Positions 56,384 through 64,000 of a DNA stretch of 64,000 bases are shown in pieces. Positions within the stretch are counted from its first letter, which is position 1. Every line of letters starts with the position of its first letter. Below the pieces are notes generated by a model. That model did no database searches, was not told the origin of the DNA, and worked only from the letters and a program-made list of their open reading frames with translations. The stretch is from contig NZ_CP089978.1 of the NCBI RefSeq assembly GCF_030674635.1, positions 372,001 to 436,000 of the forward strand. Direction: 5' to 3'. Position numbers and translations under genes: made by a program. Source of the DNA: Moraxella sp. ZY210820 (GTDB lineage: Bacteria > Pseudomonadota > Gammaproteobacteria > Pseudomonadales > Moraxellaceae).

Positions 56384-57838
56384 TTAACCAATCAATTTTT
56401 TAAGCAATTCATTCACCTGTGCAGGATTGGCTTTACCACGACTTGCTTTCATTACTTGTCCGACCAGTCCATTAAAGGCTTTTTCTTTTCCGCCTTTATA
56501 TTCGTCCACCATTGTTTGGTTATTGGCTAAGACTTCTTTAATAATGGCTTCAATTGCCCCTGTATCGGTTTCTTGTTTTAAACCGTGTTCGGCAATAATA
56601 TCATCTGCTGATTTACCTTCGCTTTCTAACAAATAACCAAAGACTTGTTTAGCGATTTTACCACTGATTGTATTATCAGCAATACGAGCAATCATGCCAC
56701 CTAATTGCTGTGCAGAAATTGGCGATTGTGTAATCTCAATATTGGCTTTATTTAATGCCCCAGAAAGTTCTCCCATCACCCAGTTTGCCGATGCTTTTGC
56801 TTGTGCATTTCCGCCAGCAGATTTTACCACATCTTCAAAATAATCTGCCATTTCACGAGATTGTGTCAAAATACGGCTATCATATTCTGGCAAGGCGTAA
56901 TCACGGACAAAGCGTTCTTGACGAGCTTTGGGTAATTCTGGCATATCTGCTTGAATATCAGCAATTTGTTGCTCTGAAATATGTACAGGCAATAAATCAG
57001 GGTCAGGGAAGTAACGGTAATCGTTCGCCTCCTCTTTTGTTCGCATTGAACGTGTTTCCATTTTATTTGGGTCAAACAAACGAGTTTCTTGTACAATCGT
57101 TCCGCCACTTTCTAAAATATCAATTTGACGTTCGATTTCTACTTTAATTGCTTGTTCAATAAAACGGAATGAATTGATATTTTTTAATTCACAACGTGTC
57201 CCAAAAGGCTGATTGGGTTTACGAATGGAGACATTGCAGTCGCAACGGAATGAACCTTCCGCCATATTGCCATCAGAAATCCCTAACCAACGCACTAATG
57301 TATGAATTGCACGCACATAAGCCACTGCTTCTTCAGCCGAACGCATATCAGGCTCTGATACAATCTCCAATAATGGCGTTCCTGCACGGTTTAAGTCAAT
57401 GCCTGTCATACCTGCAAAATCTTCATGCAAAGACTTACCTGCATCTTCTTCTAAATGGGCTCGAGTAATGCCAATGCGTTTTGTTTCACCATCTTCTAGG
57501 TAAATATCAATATAGCCTTTACCTACAATTGGATTATCCATTTGGCTGATTTGATAGCCTTTTGGTAAATCAGGATAAAAATAATTTTTACGAGCAAACA
57601 CTGATGCACGGTCAATTTCCGCATTGATTCCCAAACCAAAACGAATCGCTTTATTGACAACTTCTGCATTTAATACAGGCAACACGCCCGGCAATGCTAA
57701 ATCAATCAAACTTGCTTGTGTATTTGGCTCTGCACCAAAAGCAATACTTGAACCAGAGAAGATTTTAGAATTGGTATTGAGTTGTGTGTGAATTTCTAAG
57801 CCGATGACCACTTCCCAACCATCAATTAATTTAGCCAT
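56384..57838 (-). CDS. gatB: Asp/Glu-tRNA amidotransferase subunit B
   Basis: 484 residues from ATG 57838, which shares its A with the gatA stop (TAATG); the longer open frame upstream is only gatA in another register. The transamidase makes Gln-tRNA or Asn-tRNA from misacylated precursors. [35 protein letters not shown], and a YqeY-like tail ([20 protein letters not shown]). Coupled to gatA. Confidence 0.97.
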   Translation of the reverse strand: MAKLIDGWEVVIGLEIHTQLNTNSKIFSGSSIAFGAEPNTQASLIDLALPGVLPVLNAEVVNKAIRFGLGINAEIDRASVFARKNYFYPDLPKGYQISQMDNPIVGKGYIDIYLEDGETKRIGITRAHLEEDAGKSLHEDFAGMTGIDLNRAGTPLLEIVSEPDMRSAEEAVAYVRAIHTLVRWLGISDGNMAEGSFRCDCNVSIRKPNQPFGTRCELKNINSFRFIEQAIKVEIERQIDILESGGTIVQETRLFDPNKMETRSMRTKEEANDYRYFPDPDLLPVHISEQQIADIQADMPELPKARQERFVRDYALPEYDSRILTQSREMADYFEDVVKSAGGNAQAKASANWVMGELSGALNKANIEITQSPISAQQLGGMIARIADNTISGKIAKQVFGYLLESEGKSADDIIAEHGLKQETDTGAIEAIIKEVLANNQTMVDEYKGGKEKAFNGLVGQVMKASRGKANPAQVNELLKKLIG

Positions 57839-59316
57839 TATACATTCTCCTGAGCGATTGGCGAGCGTTGTAAATGCCAGTCTGTGTGTTGTTGATATTG
57901 ATGAACAATTGATAATAATTGACTTTCTGACCAATAATTACCAATCAGTTGTAAACCAATAGGAAGTTGTTTTTTATCAAAGCCAACAGGCGCATTAATG
58001 GCTGGTAAACCTGCTAAATTAACTGCCAATGTATAAATATCACCCAAATATAACTCCACTGGCTCCAGTGATGCACCAATTTTATAAGCTGTTGTTGGTG
58101 CTGATGGTGATGCAATTACATCAACCTGTGCAAAAGCTTTGATGAAATCTTGTTGAATTAAACGGCGGACTTTCTGTGCTTTAACATAATAAGCATCATA
58201 ATAACCTGCTGATAAAGCATATGTTCCAATTAAAATACGGCGTTGTACTTCTGCACCAAACCCTTCTGAACGTGAACGAGTATATAAATCATTCAAATCT
58301 TGTGGGTTTTCACAGCGATAACCATAACGCACCCCATCATAACGAGAAAGGTTTGATGATGCTTCTGCTGGAGCAAGCAAGTAATAGGTTGGTACATAGG
58401 CATCTGTCATGGTTAAATCAATTTCAACTAACACTGCACCCATTTGCTCGAGTTGTTTTAATGCGTTTTCCACATGAGTTTTGACTTCAGCATCTAAACC
58501 TTGTACATTGAAATACTGTTTAGGAATCCCTATACGCAAACCTTTTAAATTTGTTGCTGATAAATTCGCCACATAATCATCAGTTTCACGATGAACTGAT
58601 GTACTGTCTTTTTCGTCATGTCCTGCAATGACGTTCATTAAATAAGCACAATCTTCAGCTGAACGAGCCATTGGACCTGCTTGGTCTAAACTTGATGCAT
58701 AGGCAATCATACCAAAACGAGACACACGCCCATAGGTTGGTTTTAAACCAGTAATGCCACAGAATGATGCTGGCTGACGAATTGAACCGCCTGTATCTGT
58801 TCCCGTGGCAAAAGGTGCTAAATCTGCTGATACAACTGCCGATGAACCACCAGACGACCCACCGGGTACATAATCTAAGCCCCAAGGATTGCGTGTTGCA
58901 CCATAATACGAATTTTCAGAGGTTGAACCCATCGCAAATTCGTCCATGTTCACTTTACCTAAAGTGACTAAGCCTGCCTGTTTGGCTTTTGCCACCACAG
59001 TGGCATCATAAGGTGAAATGAAGTTGTCCAACATTTTTGAACCCGCCGAAGTACGGATACCTTGTGTACAAAAAATATCCTTGTGGGCGAGAGGGATACC
59101 TGTTAAGAATCCTGCATGACCTGTTTGACGCAATTCATCTGCCTGTTTTGCTTCCGCCAATGCCAATTCTGGCGTAACAGTGACAAAACTATTGATTTTA
59201 CTGTCTAATACGTCAATACGCTTTAAATAATGTTGGGTCAATTCCACCGATGAAAATTGCCCTTGTTGTAAGCCTTGCGATAGCTCACGAATGGAAAGTT
59301 GATGTAAATTGCTCAT
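57838..59316 (-). CDS. gatA: Asp/Glu-tRNA amidotransferase subunit A
   Basis: 492 residues. Glutaminase/amidase subunit supplying ammonia. Ser-cis-Ser-Lys amidase triad regions are visible: Lys in [13 protein letters not shown] and the Gly/Ser-rich [33 protein letters not shown]. Second gene of gatC-gatA-gatB, but 203 bases downstream of gatC because of an inserted repeat. Confidence 0.98.
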   Translation of the reverse strand: MSNLHQLSIRELSQGLQQGQFSSVELTQHYLKRIDVLDSKINSFVTVTPELALAEAKQADELRQTGHAGFLTGIPLAHKDIFCTQGIRTSAGSKMLDNFISPYDATVVAKAKQAGLVTLGKVNMDEFAMGSTSENSYYGATRNPWGLDYVPGGSSGGSSAVVSADLAPFATGTDTGGSIRQPASFCGITGLKPTYGRVSRFGMIAYASSLDQAGPMARSAEDCAYLMNVIAGHDEKDSTSVHRETDDYVANLSATNLKGLRIGIPKQYFNVQGLDAEVKTHVENALKQLEQMGAVLVEIDLTMTDAYVPTYYLLAPAEASSNLSRYDGVRYGYRCENPQDLNDLYTRSRSEGFGAEVQRRILIGTYALSAGYYDAYYVKAQKVRRLIQQDFIKAFAQVDVIASPSAPTTAYKIGASLEPVELYLGDIYTLAVNLAGLPAINAPVGFDKKQLPIGLQLIGNYWSESQLLSIVHQYQQHTDWHLQRSPIAQENV

Positions 59317-59519
59317 AATCTATTCAAAAAAGTTTTGGGATATTGTAATAAACAAAATAAAATATTGATAAGATGATGGTGTAGGGGCGAATAATCATTC
59401 GCCCAACGTCGATTGCTTTTGGGCGAAAAATATTTCGCCCCTACACACTATATTATGCAAAATCATTGGTCAATCACAATATTAATGTAAAAATAATAAG
59501 CTGTTTAAATGCCTAAAAA
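59317..59519. other. gatC-gatA gap
   Basis: A 203-base gap inside what is usually a tight operon. It contains the double-hairpin element at 59379-59446 and otherwise AT-rich sequence without coding potential. Confidence 0.5.
59379..59446. repeat. Palindromic double-hairpin element
   Basis: The ends GTGTAGGGGCGAA and TTCGCCCCTACAC are exact complements (13 bp). Inside are two smaller hairpins, GGGCGAATAATCATTCGCCC and GGGCGAAAAATATTTCGCCC. This is the shortest and cleanest copy of the core repeat seen at four other places in the window. Confidence 0.85.
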
Positions 59520-59834
59520 TTATTCAATCACACGCGGTACAAGGTATAAACCTGCTTGTGTTGCAGGAGCAACCGCTTGATATTGCTCACGTTGATTACA
59601 TTCTGTTACAGTATCAGTGCGTAAAGGTTGGGCATTATCGAATGGACTTTTTAATGGCTCAACATCTTTTGTGTCGAATTTTTGTAACTGCTCCATCATG
59701 GCTAAAATTTTACTTAAACTTTGAGCATATTCAACACATTGCGTATCATCAAATGACAATTTTGCCAGTTTTGCAATACTGGAAACTGTTTGAGAATTGA
59801 GCAAACAATCGTCTGCTAATTGGTCTTTTGACAT
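59520..59834 (-). CDS. gatC: Asp/Glu-tRNA amidotransferase subunit C
   Basis: 104 residues. Small stabilising subunit that wraps around GatA. SIAKLAKLSFDD..., LSKILAMMEQLQKFDT and PLKSPFDNAQPLRTD are typical GatC segments. Divergent from mreB with 128 bases between. Confidence 0.95.
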   Translation of the reverse strand: MSKDQLADDCLLNSQTVSSIAKLAKLSFDDTQCVEYAQSLSKILAMMEQLQKFDTKDVEPLKSPFDNAQPLRTDTVTECNQREQYQAVAPATQAGLYLVPRVIE

Positions 59835-59959
59835 AAATTTACCTCATAAAAGATGAATAATCCATGCAATATAGGATATAATAAGGGTTTGACTTGTTCA
59901 ATTTATCATATTTCGTTAAATTTAGCACTTTTACTCCACACAATTTAATTGGGAAATGA

Positions 59960-61006
<1,047 letters not shown>

Positions 61007-61046
61007 GTCTAAAGCGTTGAATGTATTAGGCTAAGGAATATGAGAT

Positions 61047-61069
61047 AGAGCCATCGTCAAGATGGCTTT
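61047..61069 (+). terminator. Weak hairpin between mreB and mreC
   Basis: 9-bp stem AGAGCCATC/GATGGCTTT (one G-U), loop GTCAA, followed only by ATTAAA. It may act as an attenuator that lowers mreC and mreD relative to mreB, or stabilise the mreB 3' end. Confidence 0.5.
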
Positions 61070-61115
61070 ATTAAATCAATAGTCTATATTTGCTTATATG
61101 AGTGCGGAAATTTAG

Positions 61116-61970
61116 GTGAATCAAAATATCTTTTCCAGACAACCACCAAGCTATCGTGCTTTAACAATGGCAGTTATCACAAGTTTGGTCATTTTGTTTG
61201 TGGATTGGCGTATGCCGAAGGTACTTGAACCTGTGCGTGAAGTTTTACGTGCAGCGTATGACCCTATTTATAGTATTGCACATTATCCAACTATTTCTAC
61301 TGAATGGTTACAACAGCAAGGTAAGTCTTATGACCAATTGGTTCGTGAAAATAAGGCTATGCAAGTAGAGTTGTTGCAAACCCAAGTTCGCTTACAAAAA
61401 TTATCACAATTGAGTGCTGAAAATGCACGTTTACGTGGTATGCTCAATACACCAATGATTTTAGATGGGCGTATTGAAATTGCTGAAGTCATCGGTACTG
61501 ATAGCGACCCGTTACGCCATTTATTAATTATTAATCGTGGTCAAAAAGATGGTGTATATAAAGGACAAGTGGTGCTTGACCATCAAGGTGTGATGGGGCA
61601 AATTGTTGAAGTGTATGCAAATAGTAGCCGTATGATGTTACTGTCCGATAAAGAGCATTCTCTTTCGGTGCGTGTGGAGCGTACGGGAATGCGTGGTATC
61701 GTAACAGGGACTGGCGATTTACAACGTTTAGAAATGAAATATGTTACCACCAATGCGGATATTGAGGTGGGTGATAAAGTCTATACTTCTGGTTTAGGTG
61801 TAAATTTTCCTGCAGGTTATTTGGTGGGAACGATTAGTAAAATTCAACGCCATAGTACTGATGAATTTGCTGAAATTGAAGTACAATCAGTCGCAAATTT
61901 AGCAGCAGCCCATCATGTTGCTTTACTTTTTACTAACAATTCAAATAAGGGTCGTGTGAATGCTCAATAG
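61116..61970 (+). CDS. mreC: Rod-shape determining protein MreC
   Basis: 284 residues, GTG start at 61116. One membrane segment (LTMAVITSLVILFVDWRM), a coiled coil (QVELLQTQVRLQKLSQLSAENARLRGML), then the beta-barrel periplasmic domain (VIGTDSDPLRHLLIINRGQKDGVYKGQ). Activates PBP2. Overlaps mreD by 11 bases. Confidence 0.96.
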   Translation: MNQNIFSRQPPSYRALTMAVITSLVILFVDWRMPKVLEPVREVLRAAYDPIYSIAHYPTISTEWLQQQGKSYDQLVRENKAMQVELLQTQVRLQKLSQLSAENARLRGMLNTPMILDGRIEIAEVIGTDSDPLRHLLIINRGQKDGVYKGQVVLDHQGVMGQIVEVYANSSRMMLLSDKEHSLSVRVERTGMRGIVTGTGDLQRLEMKYVTTNADIEVGDKVYTSGLGVNFPAGYLVGTISKIQRHSTDEFAEIEVQSVANLAAAHHVALLFTNNSNKGRVNAQ

Positions 61971-62451
61971 GCTACTATCATCAAATAAGGCAAAAGACCC
62001 TTTGCTTGTTATCATTGTCTCTGTTATCGTTAGTACAGTGTTGATGGTTTATCCTTTACCTTATGCTGTTGCTGGGTGGCGACCACATACTTTATTTTTA
62101 ATTACTATTTTTTGGGTACTCTGCCAACCGATGTGGTGTGGTGTGTGGTTTGCTTTTACAATGGGCATCATTACCGATTTATTACTCAATTTACCTTTGG
62201 GTTCAAATGCACTGAGTTTTGTGATTTTAACCTTTTTAGCACGCCAATTTACACGAGAATTTGCCCACTTACATTTTGTATTGTTATGGCTAGTAAGTAG
62301 TTTAGCAGTACTAATTTATGTGTTGGTTATGTGGATTGCCTTTAGTTTAGCTAATATTAACTTTATTGATACTCGTCATTGGCAACCTTTATTAAGTAGT
62401 ATTATGATTTTTCCACTTGTGTATTGGGTACTGAAAAAATGGAAGGCTTAA
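61960..62451 (+). CDS. mreD: Rod-shape determining protein MreD
   Basis: 163 residues, nearly all membrane segments (LLVIIVSVIVSTVLMVYPLPYAVAGWRP opening, then PMWCGVWFAFTMGIITDLLLNLPLGSNAL). Inner-membrane partner of MreC. Start overlaps mreC, end overlaps maf. Confidence 0.95.
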   Translation: MLNRLLSSNKAKDPLLVIIVSVIVSTVLMVYPLPYAVAGWRPHTLFLITIFWVLCQPMWCGVWFAFTMGIITDLLLNLPLGSNALSFVILTFLARQFTREFAHLHFVLLWLVSSLAVLIYVLVMWIAFSLANINFIDTRHWQPLLSSIMIFPLVYWVLKKWKA

Positions 62452-63014
62452 TACTTAAACAACCATTAATTTTAGCATCCAGTTCGCCACGTCGTCGTGA
62501 ATTGTTAAGTCAAATGGGTTTATCATTTGAGATTATTGCCCCTGATATTGATGAAAGTGTGCAAAATGGAGAAACAGCAATTCATTATGTACAACGTTTA
62601 GCTGAACAAAAAGCACAAGCGGTGCTAAAACATCATACTGATAAATTAGTGATTGCTGCGGATACCACGGTTTGTGTTGATGATGAAATTATTGGTAAAG
62701 CAGAAAATTTACAGCAAGCAATGGAGATTTGGCATAAATTATCAGGGCGTTATCATCAAGTTTATACAGGTGTTTGTGTTGCTAATTCAGAACAACAATT
62801 TAGTCAAGTAGTATGCACCGAAGTTGAATTTTGTGCATTAACCGAACAACAATTATTGGATTATTGGGCGACAGGTGAACCAATCGGTAAAGCAGGGGCT
62901 TATGCGATACAAGGCATTGCCAGTCAATTTATTCCATCTATTCGTGGTAGTTATAGTAATGTAGTGGGGTTGCCATTATATGAAACTATGCAATTATTAA
63001 AACATTTTGTTTGA
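62439..63014 (+). CDS. maf: Maf-family nucleoside triphosphate pyrophosphatase
   Basis: 191 residues from ATG 62439; the open frame reaches a TTG at 62424, but MEGLILKQPLILASSSPRR is the usual opening. SSSPRRRELL binds phosphate; AADTTVCVDDEIIGKA and AGAYAIQGIA follow. Housecleaning enzyme of the YhdE type, hydrolysing dTTP/UTP and modified pyrimidine nucleotides. Overlaps mreD by 13 bases, completing the cell-shape operon. Confidence 0.94.
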   Translation: MEGLILKQPLILASSSPRRRELLSQMGLSFEIIAPDIDESVQNGETAIHYVQRLAEQKAQAVLKHHTDKLVIAADTTVCVDDEIIGKAENLQQAMEIWHKLSGRYHQVYTGVCVANSEQQFSQVVCTEVEFCALTEQQLLDYWATGEPIGKAGAYAIQGIASQFIPSIRGSYSNVVGLPLYETMQLLKHFV

Positions 63015-63139
63015 TACAAATCATTCAAAAAATATTATAGTAAAAACAAGCAAATAGAATAATATTCAAATCAATACTTGCTCAATAATCCATCTTATGT
63101 TACCGTAAATCATCAGTTTTTATTGAATAGAGATAGGTT

Positions 63140-64000
63140 ATGGATAAGAAAAATGTAGTGATTTTTAGCCGTATTCATGCTGATTTTGAACAAAAATTAG
63201 CAGAGCAGTTTAATATTATCAAAATCAATCCTAAATTGGGTGATGTCAATCAACAAATTCGTGATGCAGTCGTCAATGCACATGGCATGATTGGTGCAGG
63301 ACGTTATTTAGGGCAGGCTCAATTAGAAACCGCTCAACAGTTGGAAATCATTTCAACAGTGAGTGTAGGTTATGATAATTATGATGTTGATTATTTAAAA
63401 GCCAAAGCTATTCATTTGGCACATACCCCTCACGTTTTGACGGAAACCACAGCCGATACAGCATTTAGTTTGTTGATGAGTGCCGCTCGCCGTGTAGTGG
63501 AATTAGATAAATGGACGAGAGCAGGGCAATGGACACGCACAGTTGGCGAATCTGAATATGGTATGGATATTTATGGCAAACGTTTGGGCATTATTGGTTT
63601 AGGTAATATCGGTTCAGCAATTGCACGTCGTGGTTTTTATGGCTTTAATATGGACATTGTCTATCATGGTAGACGTGAAAAAATGGAAGTAGCAACGCCA
63701 TTCAATGCTCAATATTTAGAGCTTAATGAATTATTAGCCACATCAGATTTTGTAGTGATTGCGGTGGATTTAAATGCTGATACACAACAACTAATTGGTG
63801 AAAAAGAACTTGCATTGATGCAAAAACACGCTGTATTGGTGAATATTTCTCGTGGTGCGGTGTTAGATGAGCAGGCTTTGTATAATGCGTTAAAACAAAA
63901 GCAAATTTTTGCCGCTGGTTTAGATGTGTTTATGCAAGAACCGTTACAACAATCCCCTTTATTTGAATTGGAGAATGTGGTGATTACACCACATATCGGT
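63140..64000 (+). CDS. ghrB: D-2-hydroxyacid dehydrogenase, glyoxylate/hydroxypyruvate reductase GhrB-like (partial at right edge)
   Basis: 287 codons are in the window and the end is cut off; the family is about 320 residues. Start ATG 63140 behind an AGATAGG ribosome site: MDKKNVVIFSRIHADFEQKL. NAD(P)-binding GIIGLGNIGSAIARRG with GxGxxG, VYHGRRE (Arg suggests NADPH), then VNISRGAVLDEQAL and DVFMQEPL. The catalytic His region is just reached at TPHIG. GhrB reduces glyoxylate and hydroxypyruvate; related enzymes act on 2-ketogluconate. Confidence 0.9.
   Translation, partial: MDKKNVVIFSRIHADFEQKLAEQFNIIKINPKLGDVNQQIRDAVVNAHGMIGAGRYLGQAQLETAQQLEIISTVSVGYDNYDVDYLKAKAIHLAHTPHVLTETTADTAFSLLMSAARRVVELDKWTRAGQWTRTVGESEYGMDIYGKRLGIIGLGNIGSAIARRGFYGFNMDIVYHGRREKMEVATPFNAQYLELNELLATSDFVVIAVDLNADTQQLIGEKELALMQKHAVLVNISRGAVLDEQALYNALKQKQIFAAGLDVFMQEPLQQSPLFELENVVITPHIG

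Overview
The window looks like a chromosomal segment of a Moraxellaceae gammaproteobacterium, probably Acinetobacter or a close relative. It is AT-rich (not counted). The evidence is the SpoT with a hydrolase domain but a worn-out synthetase domain (a known Moraxellaceae trait), the block gatB-gatA-gatC / mreB-mreC-mreD-maf, and the Acinetobacter-like leuS, ribA, pcnB-folK-panB-panC and rapZ sequences. This is inference from recalled families; no database was searched.

Layout. 1-5.2 kb: spoT (cut by the left edge) divergent from secA. 5.3-7.7 kb: an accessory minus-strand operon (cupin-like protein, unknown helical protein, Gre-like factor, thymidylate-kinase-like protein) whose first gene carries a 7-bp repeat tract directly after its ATG and is out of frame here. 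7.9-15.4 kb: small secreted protein, rsmD, mrdA (PBP2), cca, a DUF4230 protein, trmO, fpr, slyD-like FKBP. 15.5-22.1 kb: decayed region with two remnants of an RTX exoprotein C-terminus, a frameshifted membrane protein, a HigBA module with a nonsense-mutated toxin, and an intact type I secretion operon. 22.2-33 kb: dacC, an M61 peptidase, brnTA, ychJ, a DUF465 protein, an ABC1 kinase, a PIN toxin-antitoxin pair, an LRR/NTF2-like protein, uvrA. 33-41 kb: HipA-like kinase + HIRAN protein, leuS, a Y RNA carrying a permuted tRNA-like fold directly upstream of a bacterial Ro60 gene (rsr), miaB. 41-53 kb: two lipoproteins, ribA, pcnB, folK, panB, a DpnI-type methyl-directed endonuclease with a divergent DpnD-like gene, panC, rapZ, ompR-envZ. 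53-56 kb: a BcgI-like restriction-modification system whose specificity gene is split in mid-length by 18.6 copies of a 7-bp repeat. 56-64 kb: gatCAB, mreBCD, maf and a truncated 2-hydroxyacid dehydrogenase.

How it fits together. The housekeeping backbone (translation, cell wall and shape, pantothenate and folate, osmosensing) is interrupted by small defence-like or selfish modules: a phase-variable operon, a phase-variable R-M system, DpnI, and four toxin-antitoxin-like pairs. Both heptanucleotide tracts place their downstream reading frame out of register in this sequence, and in both a gain of one unit or loss of two would restore it. Dispersed palindromic elements with the core GTAGGGGCGAAT/ATTCGCCCCTAC sit in several intergenic gaps, one of them inside the gat operon.
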